Source of the DNA: Actinokineospora auranticolor
GTDB taxonomy: Bacteria; Actinomycetota; Actinomycetes; Mycobacteriales; Pseudonocardiaceae
Assembly: GCF_002934265.1 (NCBI RefSeq)
Contig: NZ_PTIX01000016.1
Coordinates: 105,332-169,331, forward strand
Reading direction: 5' to 3'
DNA: 64,000 nucleotides
The position numbers and the translations under genes were made by a program. A model generated the notes under the pieces. That model saw nothing but the letters and a program-made list of their open reading frames with translations. It searched no databases and was not told where the DNA came from. Of the stretch, positions 38,048-47,291 are shown piece after piece (position 1 is the first letter of the stretch; every line of letters starts with the position of its first letter).

Positions 38048-38162
38048 CCCCGGTTCAGCGGGCGGGTGGCCCGGCTCGCCCCCGCGCCACCCGGAACACC
38101 GCGAGTTCCCCGACGTTCGTCCGCGGCGGCTCCGATGCCCGCCGCGCACCCCGCTCGTGCGT

Positions 38163-38196
38163 CGCGGACGCGGACGGCAGACCGTCCGCGTCCGCG
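38163..38196 (+). terminator. 15-bp hairpin between marR and the efflux gene
   Basis: A perfect stem of 15 bp (arms 38163-38177 and 38182-38196, core GCGGACGCGGACGG) with a 4-base loop ends 28 bases before the efflux gene start. It could terminate the marR transcript or act as an attenuator for the pump. Confidence 0.7.
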
Positions 38197-38224
38197 CTGA
38201 TCAACCCGGTTCGGAGTGGAAGTC

Positions 38225-39711
38225 ATGGCTGTTCCTGAGAAGACCAGGTCGAGGTCGATGTGGTGGCTGCTGGCCACCGTGCTGGTCGTCGAGCTGATGG
38301 ACCTGCTGGACTCGACGATCGTCAACGTGGCCGGTCCGGCGCTGGAGCGGTCCCTCGGGGCGAGCCCGGTGGGATTGCAGTGGGTGATCGGTGGCTACGC
38401 GCTGCCCTCGGCGCGGGCCTGGTGCTGGGCGGGCGCCTGGGCGACCGCTACGGGCGCCGTCCGATGTTCCTCTTCGGCCTGGTCGGCTTCACGGCCGCGT
38501 CGCTGCTGTGCGCGATCGCGCCGAACCTCGGCCTGCTGATCGCCTTCCGGTTGGTCCAGGGCGTGGCCGGGGCGATGATGCTGCCCCAGGGGTTGGGCGT
38601 CCTGCGCGACAACCTCACCCCGCGCGACCTGACCAAGGCCCTCACCGTGTTCGGTCCCGTCCTCGGGCTCGGCGGGGTGCTCGGCCCCGTGCTGGGTGGC
38701 GCGCTCGTGGACTGGGACCTGTTCGGGCTCGGCTGGCGGCTGGTGTTCCTGGTCAACGTGCCGGTCGGCCTCGCCGCGCTCGCGCTGTCGTGGCGGTTGG
38801 TGCCCCGCGGCGGGCGGACCGGGACGCCGCGGGTGGACGTCGTCGGCGCCGTCCTCGTCGCCGCCGCGTCCGCGCTGCTGGTCCTCCCGCTCAACGAGGG
38901 GCACACCGCGGGGTGGCCGCTGTGGACCTGGCTGTCGCTCACCGCGGCGGCGATCGGGTACGTGGCGTTCGCTCTGTGGCAGCGCCGCGTGGTGCGCCGG
39001 GACCGCGCCCCCCTGGTCACGCCGAGCCTGTTCGGCAAGCCGGCGTTCACCGTCGGGCTGGTCGCGGTCGCGTTGTTCTTCGGCGGCCTGATCGGCACCC
39101 AGTTGGTGCTGACGTTCTTCCTGCAGATCGGGCAGGGCTTCACCGCCGGGCAGGCCGGCCTGGGCAACCTCCCCGTCGCGCTGGGCACGGCCGTCGGCGG
39201 CGGCATCAGCGGCGGACTGCTCGCCGCGAAACTCGGTCGCGCGGTGCTGCGCACCGGTGCCGTGGTCCAGCTCGCCGGGATCGCGTGGCTGTGGCTCGCG
39301 CTGGCCGACACGTCCGGCTTCACGATCTGGCGGATCGTGCCCGGCAGCGTCGTCACCGGGATCGGCGCGGGCATCGTGATCGCCGCGGTGTTCAACACCG
39401 TCCTCGGTGCCGTCGCCGACGACGAGGTCGGCTCCGCCTCCGGGGTCCTGTCCGCGGTCCAGTCCATCGGCGGCTCGGTCGGCGTCGCGGTGTTCAGCAC
39501 GGTGTTCTTCGCCGGTGCCCTCGCGGGCCGGGCCACCGCGAGCTTCCGCGACGCCCTGGTGGTCCAGGCGGTCATCATCGGGGTGTTCCTGCTCATCTCG
39601 CCGCTGTTCCCCCGCCGAGCCCGCCCCGACGACACCGACCTCACCGACACCGACCTCACCGACACCACCACCTCGGCCGCTGACGCGACCGCCGTCGGCG
39701 AGTTCCGCTGA
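38225..39711 (+). pseudogene. DHA2-family drug efflux MFS transporter with a frameshift
   Basis: A QacA/EmrB-like 14-TM transporter. It begins MAVPEKTRSRSMWW, TM1 LLATVLVVELMDLLDSTIVN, and runs in frame to GLQWVIGGYAL. The reading then continues one frame over as LGAGLVLGGRLGDRYGRRPM (motif A) up to TAVGEFR at 39711. One missing G near 38403 (CTGCCC for expected CTGGCCC) explains the shift. All later helices are intact. It is either recently inactivated or a consensus error. It has GGAGTGG upstream of ATG 38225 and follows marR in the same direction. Confidence 0.85.
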
Positions 39712-39752
39712 CCCGCGCACGGCCAACCACCTCGGGCAAAGGAGGACGTCCC

Positions 39753-40946
39753 ATGTCCCGCAGCGTCTTGATCTCCGGAGCGGGCATCGCAGGACCCGCG
39801 CTGGCTCTCTGGCTCCACCGGTACGGCATGACCCCGACCGTGGTCGAACGCGCCGCCGAGCCGCGCCTCGGCGGGCAGACCGTCGACCTGCGCGGCGCGG
39901 GCCGCACCGTCATCGAACGCATGGGCTTGGCGCAGGCCGCGCGTGAGCGCGTGACCCGCGAAGAAGGCGTGCGCTTCGTCGACGGCGGCAACCGCGTCCG
40001 GGCCTCGTTCGGCAGCGACGCCCTCGGCGGCGACGGGTTCGTCACCGAACTGGAGCTGCTGCGCGGCGACTTGGCCGACCTGCTCCACCAGCGAACCCGG
40101 GACGACACCGAGTACCTGTTCGGCGACGAGGTCACCGGCCTGACCGAGACCGGCGACGGCGTGGACGTCACCTTCCGCACCGGCCCCGACCGCCGTTTCG
40201 ACCTCGTCGTCCTGGCCGACGGGTTCCGCTCCCGCACCCGCGGTCTCGCGTTCGCCGACATCGCCCGCACCCGGTCCTTCGGCCTCTACACCGCCTACTT
40301 CACCATTCCCCGCGCCGAATCCGACGGTCGCTGGGCCCGCTGGTACAACGCCCCCGGCCGCCGCGTCGTCCTCCTGCGCCCGGACAACCAGGGCACCACC
40401 CGCGCGTCGCTGTCGTTCCTCACCCCGCGACCAGGTCTCGACCGGCTGGAGTCCCCGGCCCAGAAGCGGTTCCTGCGCCACCACTACGCCGACGCGGGCT
40501 GGGAAACCACCCGCGTGCTGGACCACATGGACGGCTCCGCGGACTTCCACTTCGAATCCGTCGGGCAGATGCGCCTCGAACAGTGGTCACGCGGCCGGAT
40601 CGCCGTCGTCGGGGACGCGGGCTACTGCGCTTCCCCGCTCAGCGGGATGGGCACCAGCCTCGCCCTCGTCGGCGCCTATGTCCTCGCGGGCGAACTCGAC
40701 CGCCACAGCAGCCACCGCGACGCGTTCCGCGCCTACGAGAACACCATGCGGCCCTACGTCACCCAGGCCCAGAAGGTGTCCTGGTTCGCGCCCAGGCTGG
40801 CGTCCCCGAAAACCCGCACCGGCATCCGGATCCTCCACGCCCTCGCCCACCTCGCCACCGACCCCCGGCTCAGCCGCTTCGTCACCCGGTTCACCAACCC
40901 GCCATCCGACGCCGTCGACCTCCCCGCGTACCGGACCCGGCACTGA
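39753..40946 (+). CDS. FAD-dependent monooxygenase (TetX/PHBH-like)
   Basis: A 397-residue class A flavoprotein monooxygenase. The FAD-binding GAGIAGPAL is at residues 10-18, GGQTVDLRG follows, the DG motif is LADGFRS, and the second FAD motif is VVGDAGYCASPLSGMG. The subgroup includes aromatic hydroxylases and TetX-like drug-inactivating enzymes. GGAGGA precedes ATG 39753, and the gene lies 41 bases after the efflux gene. MarR, efflux pump and monooxygenase together look like a drug or aromatic-compound resistance cassette. Confidence 0.9.
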   Translation: MSRSVLISGAGIAGPALALWLHRYGMTPTVVERAAEPRLGGQTVDLRGAGRTVIERMGLAQAARERVTREEGVRFVDGGNRVRASFGSDALGGDGFVTELELLRGDLADLLHQRTRDDTEYLFGDEVTGLTETGDGVDVTFRTGPDRRFDLVVLADGFRSRTRGLAFADIARTRSFGLYTAYFTIPRAESDGRWARWYNAPGRRVVLLRPDNQGTTRASLSFLTPRPGLDRLESPAQKRFLRHHYADAGWETTRVLDHMDGSADFHFESVGQMRLEQWSRGRIAVVGDAGYCASPLSGMGTSLALVGAYVLAGELDRHSSHRDAFRAYENTMRPYVTQAQKVSWFAPRLASPKTRTGIRILHALAHLATDPRLSRFVTRFTNPPSDAVDLPAYRTRH

Positions 40947-40962
40947 CAGCGGACCCGCGACG

Positions 40963-40998
40963 CGCCGCTCGCCACGGGTGCCCCCGCGGCGAGCGGCG
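40963..40998. terminator. Hairpin terminator between convergent genes
   Basis: An 11-bp perfect stem (CGCCGCTCGCC / GGCGAGCGGCG) with a 14-base loop lies between the monooxygenase and the convergent DUF5994 gene. Confidence 0.75.
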
Positions 40999-41008
40999 GT
41001 GTCCACCG

Positions 41009-41458
41009 TCAGGCCCCTGCGGTGCGGGGGAGGGCCGCTCCGGCGATGATCTCGTCGGGCCGCTCGGTGTTGCCGGGCTGTGCCGCGGTGGCCATGGCGT
41101 GGCGGGCGTCGGACTCGGCGGTGCCGGGCGGGACCACCAGCAGGCTGATGCGCAGCCTGCCCGGACCGGTGGCGGTGATGGTGTTGCGGGGGTGGGAACG
41201 GAAGCCTTCCAGCCGGATCTGGATCTCTCCGGCGGTGAACCGGCGCGGCACCGGGTCCCAGGCGAACAACTCGTAGGACACCCGGCTGAGGTGCCCCAGC
41301 CGCTCGGCGAGGGCCCCGTTCAACGCGGCCAGTTCGGCGGTGAGGTCCGTCGACCGCGGCCACCAGGCGCCGTCGACGAAACCGGTGGCGGGGCCCGCGG
41401 GTTTGAGCCGCAACCGCAGCGGCGGAGGTGAGTTCCCGGCTGACGCTGGTGAGGTCAT
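41009..41458 (-). CDS. DUF5994 family protein
   Basis: A 149-residue paralogue of 23775-24326: LRLRLKPAGPATGFVDGAWW, VSYELFAWDP, then a LEGFRSHPRNTITATG core and LLVVPPGTAES. Function unknown. Start ATG 41458 is preferred over a weaker upstream ATG at 41494. It is the last gene of a minus-strand run that includes a DMT transporter and a desaturase. Confidence 0.8.
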   Translation of the reverse strand: MTSPASAGNSPPPLRLRLKPAGPATGFVDGAWWPRSTDLTAELAALNGALAERLGHLSRVSYELFAWDPVPRRFTAGEIQIRLEGFRSHPRNTITATGPGRLRISLLVVPPGTAESDARHAMATAAQPGNTERPDEIIAGAALPRTAGA

Positions 41459-41588
41459 GTGGGTTTCCGTTCTGGTGTGGGGCGTGCGGGGCACGAGCGG
41501 TTGCGCGGTCGCGAGTCCGCGGTGACCGGCTCTCCCACGCGGGCGGCTGTGTCCGATGTGGCCACGGTCCTCGGTGGGCGCGAGTGGC

Positions 41589-42464
41589 TCATCCCGGGTG
41601 CGAAGCGAGCCGCGGGCGCCGCGGATCGCTCGTCATGGCGGACGCGGGAGCAGCCGCCGTGTGGCGCGCGATCCCGATCGCCGAGGCGACCGCCGCGGCG
41701 AAGCCGATGACGGCGACGGCCGTGAAGCCGGGGCGCACGTGGTCGTCGAGCACGAGCACGCCGATCAGCGCGGAGAGCGCGGTGTTGGTGGTGGACATGA
41801 GGGCGGTGACGGTCGTCGCGGCGCTGTGCTGGAGGGCGAGGGCGAACAGGGCGGCGCCCACGGCGCCGTTGAGCACGAGGGCCCACAGCGACGGTTGCAG
41901 CACGAGCAGCCACGCCGTGTCCGGGACCGCCAGGGTCCGGGCCGACACGCCGACCGCGCAGAACGCGACCCCGGCGCCGAAAGCGAGCACGTGAGGAGAC
42001 CACGGCGCGGCGCGGCGCTTGGCGTGGCTGCCCGCCACCGCGACCAGGAACGGTGTGGCCAGCAAGCCGATGACGCCCGCGGTCGGCAGTGCCGCGGCCG
42101 TGCTCGGTGCCGCGGCGATGCCGAGCATGCCCAGACCGACCGCCCCGAGCCCGAGCAGCGCCCAGCCGGTCGCGGCGAGGCGGGCGCCCAGCACGGCGGA
42201 GATCGTCGCGGTCACGCCGACGCTGAACGCGAGCATGGCTTGGACGAGGAACAGCGGGAGGTGCCGCAGAGCGAGCGCGGCCAGTGCGAAACCGAGCAGG
42301 TCGACGCCGAGACCGAGCAGGTAGAGCGGTTGGCGGCGCAGCCCGGTCAGGGCGGAGGCCCCGCCCAGGAACGCCTTGGCGCGCCGGACCGCCGCCGATT
42401 CCAGGACCGATCCGCTGCCGGAGGACAAGGTGGCCAGCGCGGCGAGCAGGTACCCGATGATCAT
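41589..42464 (-). CDS. DMT-superfamily (EamA-like) transporter
   Basis: A 291-residue protein with about ten transmembrane helices (IGYLLAALATLSSGSGSV, LYLLGLGVDLLGFALAALAL, VIGLLATPFLVAVAG, TAVAVIGFAAAVASAIGIA). It matches drug/metabolite or NIPA-like DMT proteins. The ATG overlaps the desaturase stop (ATGA), so the two are cotranscribed. Substrate unknown; coupling to a desaturase suggests a membrane-lipid or solvent-stress role. Confidence 0.8.
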   Translation of the reverse strand: MIIGYLLAALATLSSGSGSVLESAAVRRAKAFLGGASALTGLRRQPLYLLGLGVDLLGFALAALALRHLPLFLVQAMLAFSVGVTATISAVLGARLAATGWALLGLGAVGLGMLGIAAAPSTAAALPTAGVIGLLATPFLVAVAGSHAKRRAAPWSPHVLAFGAGVAFCAVGVSARTLAVPDTAWLLVLQPSLWALVLNGAVGAALFALALQHSAATTVTALMSTTNTALSALIGVLVLDDHVRPGFTAVAVIGFAAAVASAIGIARHTAAAPASAMTSDPRRPRLASHPG

Positions 42465-43435
42465 CGAGTGCTGCTGCCGGTGGCCACGCCCGCGTTGGCG
42501 AGCCGGGCGAGCCGCTCGGGATTGGGCCACCGGACGTTCGTGGCCCAGCCGAGCTTCTCGAACACCCAGATGACCCGGGCGGAGATGTCGAGCTGCCCGC
42601 GCCGGACGCCGTGGCGGGCACCGGTGGGGTCGGCGTGGTGGGAGTTGTGCCAGGACTCCCCGCAGGACAGGATGGCCAGCGGCCAGAAGTTGGCGGACTT
42701 GTCGCGGGCGGCGAACGGCCGGTCGCCGATCAGGTGGCAGATCGAGTTCACCGACCAGGTCACGTGGTGGAGCAGGGCGACGCGGACCAGACCGGCCCAG
42801 AAGAACGCGGTGGCCGCGCCCCACCACGACATCGTGATCAGGCCACCGAGCAGGGCGGGCCCGAGCAGGGTGACGACGGTCAGCACGGGGAAGAGCCGGT
42901 CGACGAGGGCGATGTCGCGGTCTGCCAGCAGGTCGGGGGCGAAGCGACGAGGGTTGGTCTTGTCGCGGTCGAACATCCACCCCATGTGGGCGTGCCAGAA
43001 GCCCTTGGCCAGCGCGGCGGGCGACGTGCCGAACCGCCACGGCGAGTGCGGGTCGCCCTCGCGGTCGGAGAAGGCGTGGTGGCGGCGGTGGTCGGCCACC
43101 CAGCCCACCACCGGACCCTGCATGGCCATGCTGCCCGCCACGGCCAGACCCACGCGCAGACCCCGGTTGGCCTTGAACGCGCCGTGGGTGAAGTAGCGGT
43201 GGAACCCGACGGTCACCCCGAGGCAGGTGAGGAAGTAGAAGCCGGCGGCCAGCCCGATGTCGACCCAGGACAACCCCCAGCCCCACGCCAGCGGCACGGC
43301 GGCGGCCACCGCGAGCAACGGGACCACGGCGAACAGCTTGACCAGAAAGTTCTCCGTGGCGCTCTTCTCCCCGGCCAGCATCGGTTCGGGGGAGCGGCGT
43401 TCAGCGGGCGGTCGAGGTGCGAGAGCGGTAGTCAC
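42461..43435 (-). CDS. Acyl-CoA delta-9 desaturase
   Basis: A 324-residue integral membrane di-iron desaturase. The three histidine boxes are HRYFTH, HRRHH (with a following acidic DREGDPH) and HNSHH. Hydrophobic segments flank them. It introduces a cis double bond into saturated acyl chains, which adjusts membrane fluidity. Start GTG 43435 lacks a strong ribosome site; an in-frame ATG lies 18 codons later. It is coupled to the DMT transporter. Confidence 0.92.
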   Translation of the reverse strand: MTTALAPRPPAERRSPEPMLAGEKSATENFLVKLFAVVPLLAVAAAVPLAWGWGLSWVDIGLAAGFYFLTCLGVTVGFHRYFTHGAFKANRGLRVGLAVAGSMAMQGPVVGWVADHRRHHAFSDREGDPHSPWRFGTSPAALAKGFWHAHMGWMFDRDKTNPRRFAPDLLADRDIALVDRLFPVLTVVTLLGPALLGGLITMSWWGAATAFFWAGLVRVALLHHVTWSVNSICHLIGDRPFAARDKSANFWPLAILSCGESWHNSHHADPTGARHGVRRGQLDISARVIWVFEKLGWATNVRWPNPERLARLANAGVATGSSTR

Positions 43436-43823
43436 AGAGTTTTGGCCAATCGTTTGCGCGAGTCATCGCGTCCGAAAAAAGGGCGTCCGAGTGGACGACG
43501 TGGCGAGCGCGGCTGCGCGCCTGGGAAGTCGAACGGTCGGAGTGCCGATACGAAGTCGGGAAGCGGGTTCGAGCTCGCGCTTGGCACTTAAGTGGAGAGT
43601 ACCCGTTATTGCCGGTGTTCAAGCACCGGCGCCGCGGCGAGGGGCCCGGTGACCGCGAAACCTGGCCGCGCGCAGCAGGGCGGCGACCCGTCTGACCAGG
43701 GCGGACGCCGTGAGCACCCCGGTGGGAAGCGCGCGGACCAACACGTGCGCGGTTCCCGGTCGTGGACTGCGACCCGATCCACTGGAACGAGGCGTTCGCC
43801 CGCGTGGCCGCCGCGCCTGCGAA
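43436..43823. other. Intergenic region
   Basis: About 390 bases upstream of the intact desaturase, including a somewhat AT-richer stretch near 43430-43610 that probably holds its promoter. No coding frame is supported. Confidence 0.5.
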
Positions 43824-44873
43824 CTAGTGGCCCGCGTCCTGGGCGCGCAGGGCGCGCCCAACCTCGTGGAGGTGGCGCAGGACGTGGCGGTAGGTACCCA
43901 GGAGACCGCACTGGGCGTATTCGATGCCGCGTTGTTCGCAGAACTCGCGTACGAGGGGTTGCGCGCGGCGGAGGTTGACGCGCGGCATGCTGGGGAGAAG
44001 GTGGTGTTCGATCTGATGGTTGAGCCCACCGAGTGCGACGTCGACCCACAGGCCGCCCCGAACGTTGCGGCTGCTGAGGACTTGCTTGCGGAGGAAGTCC
44101 AACGCGGTCGCGTCGGTGTAGGTGGGCATCCCCTTGTGCCCGGGCGCGAAGGAGCATCCCATATAGACACCGAACAGACCCTTGGTGCACGGCGATGAAC
44201 GCGATCGCCACAGGTGGGGACAGCACGAGGAACACCGCTGCCAGGTAGCCCACGATGTGCGCCACCAGCATCACCGCCTCCGACCGCCGAGCCTTGATCC
44301 CGCCGTGCCAGACCGCCCGGATGCCTGACCAGTGCAGGCTCAACCCCTCCAACAGGAGCAGGGGGAAGAACAGCACGGCCTGGTGCTCCGCCGTCCAGCG
44401 CACGAACCCGCCGCGATCGAGGGACTGGCCGCGGGTGAAGGCCAGGATGGGGATATCGAGGTCCGGGTCCTGGTCCTCGTGGTTGGGGTTCGCGTGGTGG
44501 CGGGTGTGCTTGCCCATCCACCAGCCGTAGCTGATCCCGACGAGAACGGCCATGAACCGGCCGACCCGGTCGTCGGCGCTCCTGGAGCGCAGGATCTGCC
44601 CGTGCCCGGCATCGTGGCCGAGGAAGGCGAGCTGGGTGAACACGACAGACAAGAAGATCGCTGTACCCAGCTGCCACCACGAGTCGCCCAGTAGCACGAA
44701 CCCGGTGCACCCGACCGCGAAGAGCAGCAGGGTGAGGCTGATCGTCACCGCGTAGTAGCCGCGGCGGCGGTCGAGCAGGCCGCGCGGCGCACCACGCCGA
44801 TCAGGGCGGCGAAGTCGCTGTGCGGCGGAGTGTAGTGGGCAACAGCACCACTCGCGGTGGGTGGAGCGGACAT
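43824..44873 (-). pseudogene. Membrane fatty acid desaturase with two frameshifts
   Basis: Start ATG 44873 has GGGAGG upstream and encodes HYTPPHSDFAALIGVVRR. One missing G near 44780 (GCGGCC for expected GCGGGCC) shifts the frame to LLDRRRGYYAVTISLTLLL. Box 1 (HDAGHG) and box 2 (HTRHH) follow in that frame. Near 44183 an extra base shifts it again to VYMGCSFAPGHKGMP and box 3 (HQIEHH), ending at 43824. All domains are otherwise present, so the loss is recent or an error. It is of the type that acts on acyl chains with a QxxHH third box. It lies downstream of a GAF-ANTAR gene. Confidence 0.85.
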
Positions 44874-44985
44874 GGTGAGCCCTCCCGAGTCCGGCGTCGC
44901 CGGGGACTCGGTCAACTTGTCGTTCACCGTGATGGTTTCCGCTGGGAGCGTGGCGCAAACAAGCCGGTCCGCCGGCGTGCGGGGG

Positions 44986-45765
44986 TCACGGTCGTCGTTC
45001 GCCCCGGCGTGGACCGGGGATGCGGATGGTGTCGAGGTCGGTCTCGCCCGCGATGACGGAGGTGGCCAGGGTGGCGAGGCGTTGGCTGTGTGAGCGGGCG
45101 TGGTCGCGCAGTGCGGTGAACGCCTCGTCCATGGTCAGGGAGCCGTGTTGGGCGAGGATCCCCTTGGCCTGCTCGATGACGACGCGGCTGTCGAGCGCGG
45201 TTTGCAGTTGGGTGGACAGTTGCTGCCCGTGCTCGATGGCGCGGTGCTGCAGGATGGCGATGGTGGCCACGTCGGCCAGCGCCTGCCCCAACGCGAGGCG
45301 CTCGTCGTCGAGCGCGCCCGGCTCGGTGCCCAGCAGGCTCAACACGCCGATGACTTCTTTGCGCAACCGCATCGGTATCGCGTGCGCGGAGCTGAACCCG
45401 CACTCCCGCGCGGCGGCGGTGAACCGGGGCCACCGCGGTCCGTCGGTCGCCAGGTCGGCACAGCTCACCGGCATGCCGGTGCGGACGCAGTCGATGCACG
45501 GGCCGCTGTCGACCTGCACCGCGAACTGCTCCAGCAGGTCCGCTTGCCTCGAGGTGCTGGACAGCACCTCGAGGTTGCCGTCTGGCGCGCGCAGGATGAC
45601 CCCCGACGCCCCCACCGACAGAAGTTCCGCGGTCCTGGTGGTGAGCAGGTCGAGGAACTCGGCGATCTCGAAGTCGCCTACCAGGGAGTCGGCGAGCGTG
45701 ACGAAGGTGCGGGAGACCCGCCGTTCTCGCGAAGTCGCGCTCAGGGCGCGGGACTTGTCCGTGAT
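44986..45765 (-). CDS. GAF-ANTAR regulator, apparently with an ATC start
   Basis: A protein of about 259 residues: GAF (TFVTLADSLVGDFEIAEFLD, SGPCIDCVRTGMPVSCADL, AIPMRLRKEVIGVLSLLG) and ANTAR (ALDSRVVIEQAKGILAQHG, ALRDHARSHSQRLATLA). No ATG, GTG or TTG occurs in frame at the expected N-terminus. AGGAGG, overlapping the upstream stop, is correctly spaced only from ATC 45763-45765. It is either a non-canonical start or a G-to-C change in an original ATG. It is the second of three GAF-ANTAR genes in tandem, all on the minus strand. Confidence 0.85.
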   Translation of the reverse strand: MTDKSRALSATSRERRVSRTFVTLADSLVGDFEIAEFLDLLTTRTAELLSVGASGVILRAPDGNLEVLSSTSRQADLLEQFAVQVDSGPCIDCVRTGMPVSCADLATDGPRWPRFTAAARECGFSSAHAIPMRLRKEVIGVLSLLGTEPGALDDERLALGQALADVATIAILQHRAIEHGQQLSTQLQTALDSRVVIEQAKGILAQHGSLTMDEAFTALRDHARSHSQRLATLATSVIAGETDLDTIRIPGPRRGERRP

Positions 45766-45775
45766 GAGCAGCCTC

Positions 45776-46540
45776 CTAGCGGGTGCTTTCAGTGGACCCC
45801 GACCCGGTGGACGGGGCGTCGAGCAGGGCGCTGGGGGCCAGGACGCCGGTGGCGACCTCGCTCGCGACCGCGGACAGCCTGCGCTGGTTCGCGCGGGCGT
45901 ACTCCCGCAGTGCGGTGTAGGACTCGTGCATGCCGAGCCCGGCCACCTGGGCGAGTACGCCTTTGGCCTGTTCGACGACCGTGCGGTGGTGCAGGGCCGC
46001 TTGGAGCTGTTCGAACACGATCGCCTCGTGGCGGATCGCCCGCTGCTGCAGGATGCCGATGGTGGCGACGTCGGCCAGTGCCTGACCCAGCGTGACACTG
46101 GGCTCGTCGATGGCCCCCGGCGCGGTGCTCAGCAGCGTCAGCGCCCCGATGACGTCATCGCGCAGCCGCATGGGTACCGCGCACGCGGCCCGGAATCCCG
46201 CGGCTACCGCGGCCGGGGCGAACTCCGGCCAGCGTCCGCTGTCGTCGGTGAGGTCCGCGCTGGCCACCACGACACCGCCGCGCACGCAGTCCAGGCACGG
46301 TCCCTGCCTGGTCTGGGCGGAGAACACCTCGACCAGGTGCGCGTGTTCGGAGGAGCCGGCGGCCGGACGCCACCCCCCGCGCTGGTCGGACAGGATAACC
46401 CCGGCGGCGTCCACAGCGAGCAGGTCCACCGCGCGCTCGGTGAGCAGTCCGAGGAAGTCCAGCACGTCGAAGTCCGCGACCAGGGTGTCGGCCAGTGTCA
46501 CGAAGGTGCTCGCGAGCTGCTGATCTCGGGCGATGCTCAT
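45776..46540 (-). CDS. GAF-ANTAR regulator
   Basis: A 254-residue close paralogue of the next gene: LASTFVTLADTLVADFDVLD, QGPCLDCVRGGVVVASADL, AVPMRLRDDVIGALTLL, and the ANTAR segment LHHRTVVEQAKGVLAQVAG. The likely role is ligand-gated RNA antitermination. Start ATG 46540 has GGAAAGG upstream. The stop lies 10 bases before the following GAF-ANTAR coding region. Confidence 0.92.
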   Translation of the reverse strand: MSIARDQQLASTFVTLADTLVADFDVLDFLGLLTERAVDLLAVDAAGVILSDQRGGWRPAAGSSEHAHLVEVFSAQTRQGPCLDCVRGGVVVASADLTDDSGRWPEFAPAAVAAGFRAACAVPMRLRDDVIGALTLLSTAPGAIDEPSVTLGQALADVATIGILQQRAIRHEAIVFEQLQAALHHRTVVEQAKGVLAQVAGLGMHESYTALREYARANQRRLSAVASEVATGVLAPSALLDAPSTGSGSTESTR

Positions 46541-46565
46541 CCAGTCGACCTTTCCTCACCACGCA

Positions 46566-47291
46566 TTATGGCCCGTCCTCGCCCTCGGTGAACCGCAACG
46601 TGCGGGCCACGACCTGGCGCGCGACCTCGGCCAGCGGCACCCCGCTGGAGAACGCGTGCGCCCGCAACCGCAACAGCGCCACTTCGGTGGTCGACCCGAG
46701 TTGCACCTGGACCATCCCCGCGGCCTGGTGCAACTCCAGGTGCGGGTCGGCCAACCAGCTCAGGTCGTGCACGTCGTGGCCGTCCAGGTCGGCCACCACC
46801 CCCTGGGTCGCCAGGTCGGCCAGTACCAGCGCGTCGGCCATCTCCACCCTGCCCAGCGGACCCGTCTCGTCGCGGTAGAGGTCCAGGGAACCCAACCGGA
46901 CCACGCCGACCTGCAACGGGAAGGAGAACACCGCCGCCGCGCCCAGCTCGCACGCCGCCGGGGTGAACGCGGGCCACCGCGCGCCCTCGGCCGCCAGGTC
47001 CGCCACCAGCACCGGACCACCCGAGGCGAACGCGTCCAGGCACGGCCCCTCGTTGACGGTCAGTTGGAGGTCCTCCAACCCGGCACTGACCGGGTTCGTC
47101 GCGTAGACCAAGCCGCGTTCCATGCCGGCACTCTCGTCACCCGGTAGGTGGCTCACCACGGTCGCACCCGCCCCCGAGATCGACAGCTCCGCCACGCACA
47201 ACTCGCAGACCAGGCTCACCACCGACGCGGACTGGTCCGCTCGGCGCGCGGTCAGCAAGGTCCGCAACCGCCGGAACCGGTCTTCCACCAT
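46566..47291 (-). CDS. GAF-ANTAR-like regulator
   Basis: A 241-residue protein. The GAF domain (LSISGAGATVVSHLPG, VNEGPCLDAFASGGPVLVADL, SFPLQVGVVRLGSLDLYR) leads to a C-terminal ANTAR-like helical region (LELHQAAGMVQVQLGSTTEV, LRAHAFSSGVPLAEVARQV). Its ANTAR core reads HQAAGMV rather than EQAKGVL. It is the first gene of the three-gene GAF-ANTAR run and is divergent from a STAS gene. Confidence 0.85.
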   Translation of the reverse strand: MVEDRFRRLRTLLTARRADQSASVVSLVCELCVAELSISGAGATVVSHLPGDESAGMERGLVYATNPVSAGLEDLQLTVNEGPCLDAFASGGPVLVADLAAEGARWPAFTPAACELGAAAVFSFPLQVGVVRLGSLDLYRDETGPLGRVEMADALVLADLATQGVVADLDGHDVHDLSWLADPHLELHQAAGMVQVQLGSTTEVALLRLRAHAFSSGVPLAEVARQVVARTLRFTEGEDGP

